Positions 1-6,955 of a stretch of 64,000 nt of DNA are shown in pieces. The notes beneath the pieces were generated by a model. That model was not told the DNA's origin and did no database searches. It saw nothing but the letters and a program-made list of their open reading frames with translations. Source of the stretch: JBCBKU01 sp965267475 (lineage in GTDB: Bacteria > Pseudomonadota > Alphaproteobacteria > Rhodobacterales > Rhodobacteraceae); contig OZ254079.1 of the NCBI GenBank assembly GCA_965267475.1, positions 868,001 through 932,000 on the forward strand, in the 5' to 3' direction. Numbering within the stretch: the first letter of the stretch is position 1; every line of letters starts with the position of its first letter. Position numbers and translations under genes: made by a program.

Positions 1-656
1 GGCGTTTCAATCTCGATCAAAAGCGCGCGGCTTGAAAGCGCGCGCCAATAGGCGATGTCGGCGGGGTCGATCGACCCGCCCGCGCGGTGGGTTTTGGCGA
101 CCGCGACGATACGGGCAAGATCTTCCGGTGAAACGGTGCGTCCGGTGTCATAAGGTTCCTTGTTCGAGCGCCGGTTGGGGACGTGATCCCAAAGGGGATC
201 GGGGGTGGCCCCATCATCCTTGCGGAAGACCGACCGGAAGACGGGCCTTTTGTCCAAAGCTTCTTCATCGAAGCCTTCCGGGAAAAGCGCGGTTTCGACC
301 GCGTAGCCATGTGCATTCGCAGCCATCACCATCAGTTCAAGGAAGCAGCCGAGACCGATCGTCAGTTGCCGGTCGAACGGGTCGGTATGGGGCAATTGCC
401 GGTCCGTGTCGAAATAGAGCGTCACGGCATCATCGCCGTCGAGCGAGACTTTCCAGGGCTGGCGATTGTGCGGATTGGGCGCGAGGATCGCATAGCTGAG
501 CGCGTTCATGCGGGGGTCGGCATAGACGGCACCGCCCGCAAGGCCCCAAGGGGCAAGCGCTGCGGAGGGCGTGCGCGTTGCACCGTAAAGGGCCGCGCTT
601 CCAGCAGCGAGCACTACGCCGCCACCTAGGATTGAAAGGACATTTCTGCGGTTCAT
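1..656 (-). CDS. Nitroreductase-like FMN oxidoreductase, Tat signal, 3' part cut by window edge
   Basis: Reading the minus strand from the ATG at 656 gives an uninterrupted frame of about 218 codons that runs off the window edge. The N-terminus has a twin-arginine motif (NRRNVLS) followed by a Gly/Ala-rich hydrophobic stretch, suggesting Tat export or membrane anchoring. The segment NPHNRQPWKV and the later DRQLTIGLGC and RRSNKEPYD are the type of motif found in the Acg-like nitroreductase family, which binds FMN. Substrate is unknown. The gene lies directly behind two operator-like palindromes at 680-717, so it may be under dedicated control. The missing C-terminus prevents checking for the complete FMN site. 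Confidence 0.75.
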   Translation of the reverse strand, partial: MNRRNVLSILGGGVVLAAGSAALYGATRTPSAALAPWGLAGGAVYADPRMNALSYAILAPNPHNRQPWKVSLDGDDAVTLYFDTDRQLPHTDPFDRQLTIGLGCFLELMVMAANAHGYAVETALFPEGFDEEALDKRPVFRSVFRKDDGATPDPLWDHVPNRRSNKEPYDTGRTVSPEDLARIVAVAKTHRAGGSIDPADIAYWRALSSRALLIEIET

Positions 657-679
657 GGGTTCGCTCCGAATCGACAAGA

Positions 680-695
680 GGTATGATGGCATACC
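680..695. promoter_or_regulatory. Operator-like palindrome 1 (GTATG-N4-CATAC)
   Basis: A 16-base near-perfect inverted repeat with half-sites GTATG (681-685) and CATAC (690-694). It resembles binding sites of FadR/GntR-type repressors that use GTATG half-sites. A second copy lies 22 bases away, centre to centre. It sits between the nitroreductase start at 656 and era at 783. Confidence 0.6.
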
Positions 696-701
696 AAATA
701 A

Positions 702-717
702 GGTATGACATCATACT
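702..717. promoter_or_regulatory. Operator-like palindrome 2 (GTATG-N4-CATAC)
   Basis: Second copy of the palindrome, half-sites GTATG (703-707) and CATAC (712-716). The centres of the two copies are 22 bases apart, about two helical turns, so dimers would bind on the same DNA face. No GntR gene is present inside the window, so the regulator must lie elsewhere, possibly beyond the left edge. Confidence 0.6.
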
Positions 718-782
718 TAGCAAGATCTATTCCGGCATTTCTGCCTCTGGCCTCGGGTCGCGGCTTGGGATACGAGCGCCGG

Positions 783-1691
783 ATGACCAGACGCGCCGGA
801 TTTGTAGCCCTGATCGGAGAGCCCAATGCGGGCAAATCCACTCTTTTGAACGCCATGGTCGGGGCCAAGGTCTCGATCGTGACCCATAAAGTTCAGACAA
901 CGCGGGCCCGGATTCGGGGCGTCGCCCTCGCGGACGATGCGCAGATCGTCTTTGTCGATACGCCGGGGTTGTTCCGGCCGCGCCGGAGGTTGGATCGGGC
1001 CATGGTGGCCGCCGCATGGGGCGGGGCGGCGGATGCCGATGTGATTGTGCTTCTGATCGAAGCACATCGCGGCAAGACCAAAGGCGTCGATACGATCCTG
1101 GAGAACCTGGCCGAGGTTGCAGGCGACCGGCCTGTGGCGCTGGCGATCAACAAGATCGACAAAGTCGAGGCTCCGGTCCTGCTGGGTCTGACGGAAGAGA
1201 TGAACGCGGCCTATCCGTTCGTCGAGACCTTCATGATCTCGGCCGAGAAGGGCCACGGGGTGGAGGACTTGCGCGACTGGTTGGGGGGCAAAATGCCCGA
1301 GGGGCCCTGGCTTTATCCCGAGGACCAAATCGCGGACCTGCCCATTCGGATGATTGCGGCCGAAATCACGCGGGAAAAGCTGACGCTGCGCCTGCATCAG
1401 GAACTGCCCTATCAGCTGACGGTCGAAACCGAGGCCTGGGAGGATCGCAAGGACGGATCAGCCAAGATCGACCAGCTGATCTTTGTGGGCCGCGACGGAC
1501 ACAAGGGGATCGTCCTGGGCAAGAAGGGCGAGACGATCAAGGCCGTGGGGCAGGCGGCGCGGGCCGAGTTGGAGGCGTTTCTAGACCGTAAGGTGCATCT
1601 GTTCCTTCAGGTGAAGGTCCGGCCCGGCTGGCTGGACGAGGCCGAGCGGTATGAGGCCATGGGGCTCGACTTCAAGGACGGCAACGGGTGA
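783..1691 (+). CDS. era: GTPase Era
   Basis: A 302-residue Era GTPase, which binds the 3' end of 16S rRNA and acts in 30S subunit maturation and cell-cycle control. Visible GTPase motifs are G1 (GEPNAGKST, near residue 12), G3 (DTPG) and G4 (NKID, near residue 123). The C-terminal KH domain carries the GKKGETIK loop. The frame is open further upstream to 705, but the ATG at 783 gives the family's usual N-terminus (short lead, then FVALIGEPNAGKS) and length. The stop overlaps the GTG of the next gene (GTGA), so the two are translationally coupled. Confidence 0.97.
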   Translation: MTRRAGFVALIGEPNAGKSTLLNAMVGAKVSIVTHKVQTTRARIRGVALADDAQIVFVDTPGLFRPRRRLDRAMVAAAWGGAADADVIVLLIEAHRGKTKGVDTILENLAEVAGDRPVALAINKIDKVEAPVLLGLTEEMNAAYPFVETFMISAEKGHGVEDLRDWLGGKMPEGPWLYPEDQIADLPIRMIAAEITREKLTLRLHQELPYQLTVETEAWEDRKDGSAKIDQLIFVGRDGHKGIVLGKKGETIKAVGQAARAELEAFLDRKVHLFLQVKVRPGWLDEAERYEAMGLDFKDGNG

Positions 1692-2017
1692 CGCGGCTTC
1701 GCGCCGACATTTGGGTCGCGGCCTATCTCAGGCGGTTGGAAGCGCGTGCCATTCCGGCCTTTGTGGTGGCCCATGGCGATGACACGGCGGGGGCGGTGAT
1801 GGTGAAGCTGTCGACACTGGACGGGCAGGCCGTGCTGTATCAGAGGTCGTTCGATTTGATGACGGGCGAGAGGGCCTGGACGGTTCTGGCCGAGGGGGCT
1901 GAGGCCGACGTGGATGCCTCGGTCGCCAAGCAGCGGAGTTTCGATCAGGATCTTTGGGTGATCGAGGTCGAAGATCGCCAAGGTCGGCATCTTCTGGACG
2001 AAGAGGGTTTGGGGTAG
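1688..2017 (+). CDS. DUF1491 family protein
   Basis: A 109-residue protein starting with GTG and overlapping the era stop by four bases. Its sequence (RLRADIWVAAYLRR near the start, FDQDLWVIEVEDRQGRHLLDE near the end) matches DUF1491, a small family nearly confined to alphaproteobacteria and commonly found beside era and recO. No catalytic motif or membrane segment is visible and the function is unknown. A structured intergenic repeat begins two bases after the stop codon. Confidence 0.85.
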   Translation: MTRLRADIWVAAYLRRLEARAIPAFVVAHGDDTAGAVMVKLSTLDGQAVLYQRSFDLMTGERAWTVLAEGAEADVDASVAKQRSFDQDLWVIEVEDRQGRHLLDEEGLG

Positions 2018-2018
2018 G

Positions 2019-2069
2019 GCGGCCCTCGGCGGTCGTCCCGCCCACCCGCCCCCGCCCGCCTCGGGCCGC
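2019..2069. repeat. Structured intergenic repeat, family 1, copy 1
   Basis: An imperfect inverted repeat with outer arms beginning GCGGCCC and ending GGGCCGC around a C-rich loop (CCCGCCCACCCGCCCCC). A closely related element with perfect arms occurs at 3548-3596. Both sit immediately after a plus-strand stop codon. There is no T-run, so a classical intrinsic terminator is not shown. Confidence 0.7.
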
Positions 2070-2072
2070 AGG

Positions 2073-2234
2073 TCAGCCGCGGTAATAGGGCCCCCAGCTT
2101 CTGTAGCCATAGAGACGGTCGATTTCCCAGTCGTGCACGCGGTTGTCATCGCTCCGGTTGGGGTCCGTCTTTTCCGTATCTGAAGGTTTCGGTCCATCGA
2201 CGAGGGATCGCCAGAGTGTCCAGAGCATAAGCAT
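2073..2234 (-). CDS. Small hypothetical protein, 53 residues
   Basis: A short frame starting at the ATG at 2234, which shares a base with the stop codon of the upstream gene (TGATG), a typical translational-coupling arrangement. The product starts MLMLWTLWRSLVDG and ends with an aromatic-rich tail (DRLYGYRSWGPYYRG). The middle is acidic and Asn/Asp-rich. No family was recognised. Coupling to the upstream gene and the sensible codon use support a real gene, but its small size keeps confidence moderate. Confidence 0.55.
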   Translation of the reverse strand: MLMLWTLWRSLVDGPKPSDTEKTDPNRSDDNRVHDWEIDRLYGYRSWGPYYRG

Positions 2235-2506
2235 CACGCGTCCTCCAGGAAGTATGACAATTGTTCGAGAAACCCAAAGCGGCGCATCATCGCGTCGCCT
2301 TCGGGCGTGCGGCTGAGCGTGCGCAGTCGGTCGAGATCATGCACATTTGCTAGGACAGCCACCTGGTTGGGGTCGTTCGGGTCGCGGAGGATCTTGGGCG
2401 GGTCCGCAGCATCGCCGAAGATATCTTCGTGGGCGGCGATGAACTCGGGCATCTTCTCGGGGTTTGGCACATCTGCGACCCGGGCAATGGAGACCATCAT
2501 GGGCAT
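2234..2506 (-). CDS. Hypothetical protein, 90 residues
   Basis: The frame is open to 2569, but the ATG at 2506 is preceded by a good ribosome binding site (AAAGGA, eight bases upstream), giving a 90-residue soluble protein beginning MPMMVSIARVADVPNPEKM. It contains several short helix-prone segments and no cysteine, signal peptide or membrane segment. Its size and sequence (ILRDPNDPNQVAVLANVHDLDRLR) suggest a small ferredoxin-like or antibiotic-monooxygenase-like fold, but this is a guess. It is divergent from the LysR gene at 2631, which may regulate it. Confidence 0.65.
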   Translation of the reverse strand: MPMMVSIARVADVPNPEKMPEFIAAHEDIFGDAADPPKILRDPNDPNQVAVLANVHDLDRLRTLSRTPEGDAMMRRFGFLEQLSYFLEDA

Positions 2507-2585
2507 GTCGGCGGTCCTTTCTGTCTGTCTCTTTTTGGCGTCCGTTTCCGGACTTGAAGTGAGGATCATCCATTTTTGTTTGTTT

Positions 2586-2603
2586 GATAATACACTAGTT
2601 ATC
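2586..2603. promoter_or_regulatory. Possible LysR-type binding site in divergent promoter
   Basis: An inverted repeat GATAA-N8-TTATC lies in the AT-rich interval between the 90-residue gene (start 2506) and the LysR gene (start 2631). LysR regulators often bind interrupted dyads of this form in the shared promoter of a divergently transcribed target. No protein evidence is available. Confidence 0.4.
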
Positions 2604-2630
2604 CGTTTTATTATTCGATAAGATCGAACA

Positions 2631-3545
2631 ATGATCGATCAGCTTCGCACCATGGCGATCTTCCAATCGGTCGCTGAGCTGGGCTCGTTCCGCGGGGCGG
2701 CCAAGAAGCTGGGCCTGTCGCCTTCCGTGATCAGCCACCATGTGTCGCAACTGGAAGATCAGCTTGGCACGCCGCTTCTTTATCGGTCGACCCGGCGCAT
2801 GTCCCTTACCGATGCGGGCACCGAGCTTTTGTCGGCCAGTCAGCGGATGACCGCGGCGGCGCAGGAAGGTCTGGCGGCGATCACGCGCCGGGCCGAGCAG
2901 CCACAGGGCAAGTTGTCGATCACCATGAACACCGCGTCGGCGGCCTGGCCATACGCGCGGCTTTACACCGGGTTTGCCCGGGCCTTCCCGAAGATCGAAC
3001 TGTCGATGCACATCTCGGACCATGAGGTGAGCCTTGAAGGGTCGCCCTTCGACATGGCGATCCGGGGCCGGTCCCGGGATCTGGATGACAGCAGTTATGC
3101 GGCGCGGCGGTTGGGGCGGCTTGATTTCTGCATGTTCGCTTCGCCCAGCTATGTTCGGGCGCGTCCCCCTTTGACCTCGCTTGAGGATCTGGCGGATTGG
3201 GACCGGATCGTCTGTCCAGATGTGCCCTGGGCGCATCTGGTGTCTGTCGATGGACGCCCGCCGCCCGAGCGCGAACCGCGTGTCATCATGTCCTGCGACA
3301 ATCACACCATGGCGCGCGCCTTCGTGGATGACGGGCTGGGCTTCATGGTCGAAACCGTGCCGCTTGTGGCCGAGGATATTCGCGCCGGTCGTCTGGTGCG
3401 CCTTTTGCCAGAAGTGAACCTGCGCGGGATCGATGTCTATGCGATCTATCCGGCCAACAGCCCGCGATCCGGGTTGGCGCGGATCCTTGTCGAATACATG
3501 GAGGCGCAAGAATGGCTGATCCAGAGCGGGTTTCAGCGGGCCTGA
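2631..3545 (+). CDS. LysR family transcriptional regulator
   Basis: A 304-residue regulator with an N-terminal winged helix-turn-helix (about residues 5-63; FQSVAELGSFRGAAKKLGLSPS then a recognition helix VISHHVSQLEDQLG) and the typical LTDAGTELL linker. The C-terminal two-thirds is a periplasmic-binding-fold effector domain (about residues 90-300). The effector is unknown. It is divergent from the two small coupled genes at 2073-2506 with about 124 bases between, the usual arrangement for a LysR protein and its target. A perfect inverted repeat follows three bases after the stop. Confidence 0.92.
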   Translation: MIDQLRTMAIFQSVAELGSFRGAAKKLGLSPSVISHHVSQLEDQLGTPLLYRSTRRMSLTDAGTELLSASQRMTAAAQEGLAAITRRAEQPQGKLSITMNTASAAWPYARLYTGFARAFPKIELSMHISDHEVSLEGSPFDMAIRGRSRDLDDSSYAARRLGRLDFCMFASPSYVRARPPLTSLEDLADWDRIVCPDVPWAHLVSVDGRPPPEREPRVIMSCDNHTMARAFVDDGLGFMVETVPLVAEDIRAGRLVRLLPEVNLRGIDVYAIYPANSPRSGLARILVEYMEAQEWLIQSGFQRA

Positions 3546-3547
3546 AC

Positions 3548-3596
3548 GCGGCCCGAAGCGGACGCCCGCCCACCCACCCCGTCCGCTTCGGGCCGC
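3548..3596. repeat. Structured intergenic repeat, family 1, copy 2
   Basis: Perfect 17-base inverted repeat: left arm 3548-3564, right arm 3580-3596, loop 3565-3579 (CCCGCCCACCCACCC). The loop is almost identical to that of the copy at 2019-2069 while the arms differ partly, so the hairpin and loop appear conserved. It may act in transcription termination or mRNA 3'-end protection. Confidence 0.8.
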
Positions 3597-3632
3597 TTGC
3601 AGTTTCCGGGCTTTGATGCTTTGCCGTGACCC

Positions 3633-4361
3633 ATGGAATGGCGCGATGAAGGGGTGGTCCTGACGCTTCGCCGGCACGGTGAGACGGCCGCGATCATTGA
3701 AGTGTTCACGCCTGGGCATGGGCGCCATGCCGGTGTCGTGCGGGGGGGATCCTCGCGGAAAATCGCCCCGACCCTGCAACCCGGATCGCAACTGGATTTG
3801 ACGTGGCGGGCCCGGCTTGAAGACCATATCGGCACTTTCGCGACCGAGCCGATCCGATCGCGCGCCGCGGCCCTGATGTCGGATCGGGCGGCGCTTGCCG
3901 GGCTGAACGCCGTATCCGCGCTTTTGTCGTTTTCGTTGCCCGAGCGCGAGCCGCATAAGGACCTTTATCGCCGCACGATCGCGCTTCTGGATATGATCGG
4001 CGTGAACGATCACTGGCCTATTGCCTATGTGCGCTGGGAACGGGCGCTTCTGGACGATCTGGGTTTCGGGTTGGATCTGTCGCGTTGCGCCAAGAGCGGA
4101 GCGAGCGATGAACTGGTCTATGTGTCCCCCCGAACCGGTCGGGCGGTCAGCCGGGACGGGGCCGGAGAATGGGCCGACCGGCTGTTGCCCCTGTCGCCGG
4201 CTTTGGTCGGCGAAGGGGAAGGATCGGCGGATGACATCGCGGATGCATTACGTACCACGGGCCATTTCCTGGAAAGCTGGCTGGCGCCATCCCTTGGCGA
4301 CAAACCGATCCCCGAAGCGCGGCAAAGGCTGCCCGGGATCCTACGACGTCACTCGGCCTGA
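3633..4361 (+). CDS. recO: DNA repair protein RecO
   Basis: A 242-residue RecO, the partner of RecR that helps load RecA onto SSB-coated single-stranded DNA in RecF-pathway recombination. The N-terminal OB-fold starts MEWRDEGVVLTLRRHGE with the typical later VVRGGSSRK segment. The C-terminal helical domain includes YVSPRTGRAVS, as in other alphaproteobacterial RecO proteins. Its position downstream of era is common in Rhodobacteraceae, although here a LysR gene and two small genes are interposed. Its 3' end overlaps the convergent META-domain gene by 13 bases. Confidence 0.93.
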   Translation: MEWRDEGVVLTLRRHGETAAIIEVFTPGHGRHAGVVRGGSSRKIAPTLQPGSQLDLTWRARLEDHIGTFATEPIRSRAAALMSDRAALAGLNAVSALLSFSLPEREPHKDLYRRTIALLDMIGVNDHWPIAYVRWERALLDDLGFGLDLSRCAKSGASDELVYVSPRTGRAVSRDGAGEWADRLLPLSPALVGEGEGSADDIADALRTTGHFLESWLAPSLGDKPIPEARQRLPGILRRHSA

Positions 4362-4738
4362 CGAAACACCATCTCGCGCCCGGCATCGTTCGACAGGATC
4401 AGCGTGTCGCCTGTAACCTCGATCAGGGTCATCTCGGCCAGAGCAGCAAAGAAATGCCCTTCGCTTTCCAGTTCGGCGCAGGCCCGCTTGGTGGCGGCGA
4501 TGGGCCCGAACGCGACCCACGGATAAGGTGCGGGCTGATCTGCAGACCAGCGGTTGCAGGGCCCTTCCCCCACGGCGCGGCCTTCGTCTGGGAAGCCGAT
4601 GGTCGCCGAGGATGCGAAGGTCGCGCCATCGAGTTCCACCAACGCATAGACTGTCGTTTCACCAGCAAAGGCAGACGCCGTTTCGTCCGGCTGATGCCCG
4701 GAGAGAAGCGCCGCCAGCCCTGCGAAGAACAAGATCAC
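4349..4738 (-). CDS. META (HslJ-like) domain protein
   Basis: A 129-residue protein with a short hydrophobic N-terminus (MILFFAGLAALLSG) that may be a signal peptide. The body shows the pattern of the META/HslJ fold: GFPDEGRAVGEGPCNRWSA early, the conserved central Cys/Asn, then CAELESEGHFFAALAEM and a final LILSNDAGREMVF strand. META proteins are usually envelope-located and poorly understood. The start overlaps the stop of the upstream SDR gene (ATGA), so they form an operon. The 3' end overlaps convergent recO. Confidence 0.8.
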   Translation of the reverse strand: MILFFAGLAALLSGHQPDETASAFAGETTVYALVELDGATFASSATIGFPDEGRAVGEGPCNRWSADQPAPYPWVAFGPIAATKRACAELESEGHFFAALAEMTLIEVTGDTLILSNDAGREMVFRQAE

Positions 4739-5745
4739 GTTTGGGCATCCAGAAAGGCGGCCGATGCCAATATGCTGTCCTTCGCCGGAATGAAATCGAT
4801 GCCCAGCCCGTCCCGGGCCCGGGTCGTATCGATCTTCAGTTCCCGCCCCAGCGTCGGCAGAACCGACCGCACGCTTTTGTCGAACACGGACAGGATCTGA
4901 AGCAGGACCTTTGGCGGCACCATCGTCGGGATCTTGCGGTCGGGATAGGCCGCTTTCAGCATCCGGGCCATGTCGGGAAACATCACGTAATCGGCTGCGG
5001 CACAGTGGCGGTGCCCGATGCTGCCCGGTCGTTCGAGCGCGGCGATATGCATGGCCGAGACATCTTTGAGATCGACCACCGGCAAACCGAAATTCGGCAC
5101 GGCCGGGTCGGTGCCATTGAAAAAGCGTTCGATCAGGTTGAGCGAGGTGCCGTAGTTGCCGTCAAGCGGTTCGCCCGCGACAAGGCCGGGATTGATCGTC
5201 GAAACCTGCATCTCAGGATGTTCCGCCACGAAATCCCAGGCGGCCTTTTCCGCAAGCGTCTTCGACTTGTCATAGGCTGTGGCCGTTGGATGGGTCACAT
5301 CCGTCCAATCGTCTTCGTTCACAGTCGCCCCTTGGGGCAATTCCTTGTTCATCACCGCCGCCATCGAGGATGTCAGTATAACGCGCGTCACGCCCGCTTT
5401 CTGGGCCGCGCGCATTGCCCGCAAGGCGCCATCGACCGCCGGTCGGATCAGTTCGTCTTCGTTCTCGGGCTGGGTCATGGGGAAGGGTGATGCCGTGTGG
5501 AAGACGGCGTCCACGCCTTCCATTGCGGCGTCCCAGCCGTCGTCTTTGGTCAGGTCAAGTTCGACGAAGCTGAGGCGATCCAATGCAGCTGGATCGCTTA
5601 GTCCAGGCCCGACCGCGGCCCGAACCTGATCGGCGCGGCCCATGCCGCGCAGCGATCCGCGCACCGCATAGCCTTTGTTCAGAAGATCCAGGGCAATTCG
5701 CTTGGCGATGAACCCCGTGACGCCGGTCAACAAGATCGTCTTCAT
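4735..5745 (-). CDS. Extended SDR, aldehyde/dihydroflavonol-reductase-like
   Basis: A 336-residue NAD(P)-dependent extended short-chain dehydrogenase. The nucleotide-binding motif is GVTGFIAKRI at the N-terminus. The catalytic set is visible as LTSSMAAV (Ser) and YDKSK (Tyr-x3-Lys). The overall pattern (VFHTASPFPM, TINPGLVAGEPL) matches the dihydroflavonol 4-reductase / carbonyl reductase group that reduces aldehydes and ketones. The true substrate cannot be told. It is the first gene of a two-gene operon with the META-domain protein. Confidence 0.88.
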   Translation of the reverse strand: MKTILLTGVTGFIAKRIALDLLNKGYAVRGSLRGMGRADQVRAAVGPGLSDPAALDRLSFVELDLTKDDGWDAAMEGVDAVFHTASPFPMTQPENEDELIRPAVDGALRAMRAAQKAGVTRVILTSSMAAVMNKELPQGATVNEDDWTDVTHPTATAYDKSKTLAEKAAWDFVAEHPEMQVSTINPGLVAGEPLDGNYGTSLNLIERFFNGTDPAVPNFGLPVVDLKDVSAMHIAALERPGSIGHRHCAAADYVMFPDMARMLKAAYPDRKIPTMVPPKVLLQILSVFDKSVRSVLPTLGRELKIDTTRARDGLGIDFIPAKDSILASAAFLDAQT

Positions 5746-5837
5746 GGCTTGGCTCCGCTTCCTTTCTCTTAGATCGGGTGATCTGAGGAAGCTTCAAGGC
5801 TCTGTGGACAAGAATGCGTTCGGCTGCTCGCGCGGTC

Positions 5838-6848
5838 TCATGCCTTTCGGGCGAAGAAACTGCACCTGTTGGAATCGCGCCCGCTCATGGTCAGGCTTTG
5901 ATCGGCAATGGTGCCGACGACTTGAATGGTTCCCAACAGGAGACCCCAGTTGATCGAGCCGGACATCCGCCTTTCCTCAAGTCGTCCGTTGAATTGACCA
6001 CGGAACCCCTGCGACTGGCGCACGGGCCCGGAATAGCGGTTGCCGCCTGCATGGCGGACGTTCATGACGCCCGTGATCCTCATATTGCCAAGTTTGCTGT
6101 TGCGACCGCAGGTCGTCGTGAAACGCCAGGTCCCGGACAGGTTGCCCGGCCCAAGGGCAATGGGTGGCGGCGGCAGGTACAGCTTGTCGTTTTCCGGGTC
6201 CGTGCGCCAGGCCGCCAAAAGCGTTTCGGACTGCGCCTGAAGGCGCGCGCGTTGGTCGGCGTTCAGATACCCGGTCGCGGCGACGCCTTGCCCGGCCTGC
6301 CAAGCACCAAGTGCCGCGCGGGTCCCGCGCCCAGCCAGCCCATCGACACCGTTCGGGTCATGACCCAACACCAAAAGCCGCGCCTGAAGATCCCGGATGT
6401 CTTGTTTCGAAAGATCAAGCGCCTGTTCCGTGGCCTCGGTCCCGGGCGGGAGAGGGCTGGCGTTTTGCGCCGCCGTCGACGCCGCGGGATCGGTCGTGGG
6501 TTGTTCGACAATGCCCGAACCGCCAGATGCGGCCGATGTCTCACCTGCGCCGCTGTCTTCCGGAAGGGCCTGAGTGCCATCGTCCAGCCGCGCATTCAGT
6601 TGAGTGACATCGATGGTACCCACCTGTTCGCCCAGAAGTATGCCAATTGCGATGTCGGACGTCGGGTGCATTTCGATAATCTGGTCCAGAACCGTGCGAA
6701 CCTGGGCCATCTGCTCGGGAGTTTCAGCGGTCTGAAACAGCGCTTCTGCCTCGGCCAGCATGGTTTCAGCGCCGTCTTGTGCGTGAAGCGGCATCGCCAT
6801 AGCCACAAGAAGGGTTACCGTCATACCTATCCACTTCAAGCAATTCAC
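5838..6848 (-). CDS. Secreted peptidoglycan-binding (PGB_1) protein
   Basis: A 336-residue protein starting at GTG 6848, which is preceded by a GGGGGGTG ribosome-binding stretch like that of its divergent neighbour. An ATG at 6893 in the same frame lacks such a site. A signal peptide (VNCLKWIGMTVTLLVAMAMPLHAQ) is followed by a helical region, a Ser/Ala/Thr-rich linker, and a PGB_1 domain (DIRDLQARLLVLGHDPNGVDGL then TRAALGAWQ). The C-terminal 100 residues, GTWRFTTTCGRN to the end, look like a beta-rich domain with a likely disulfide. It probably binds cell wall in the periplasm. It faces the giant M23 protein across a 107-base shared promoter. Confidence 0.82.
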   Translation of the reverse strand: MNCLKWIGMTVTLLVAMAMPLHAQDGAETMLAEAEALFQTAETPEQMAQVRTVLDQIIEMHPTSDIAIGILLGEQVGTIDVTQLNARLDDGTQALPEDSGAGETSAASGGSGIVEQPTTDPAASTAAQNASPLPPGTEATEQALDLSKQDIRDLQARLLVLGHDPNGVDGLAGRGTRAALGAWQAGQGVAATGYLNADQRARLQAQSETLLAAWRTDPENDKLYLPPPPIALGPGNLSGTWRFTTTCGRNSKLGNMRITGVMNVRHAGGNRYSGPVRQSQGFRGQFNGRLEERRMSGSINWGLLLGTIQVVGTIADQSLTMSGRDSNRCSFFARKA

Positions 6849-6955
6849 CGCAGCACCCCCCGGAACCGGCAACAGATAGACGAAAGCATTCAAAGGCTTG
6901 CATAAAATGTCAACGGAGCATTACGCTTGGGTCCGTGGCTGTCTTGGGGGGTGGT

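Noticed and set aside
2595..4013. Long minus-strand frame opposite the LysR and recO genes
   Set aside because: It has no recognisable motif, low-complexity Arg/Gly/His composition, and both plus-strand genes are certain.
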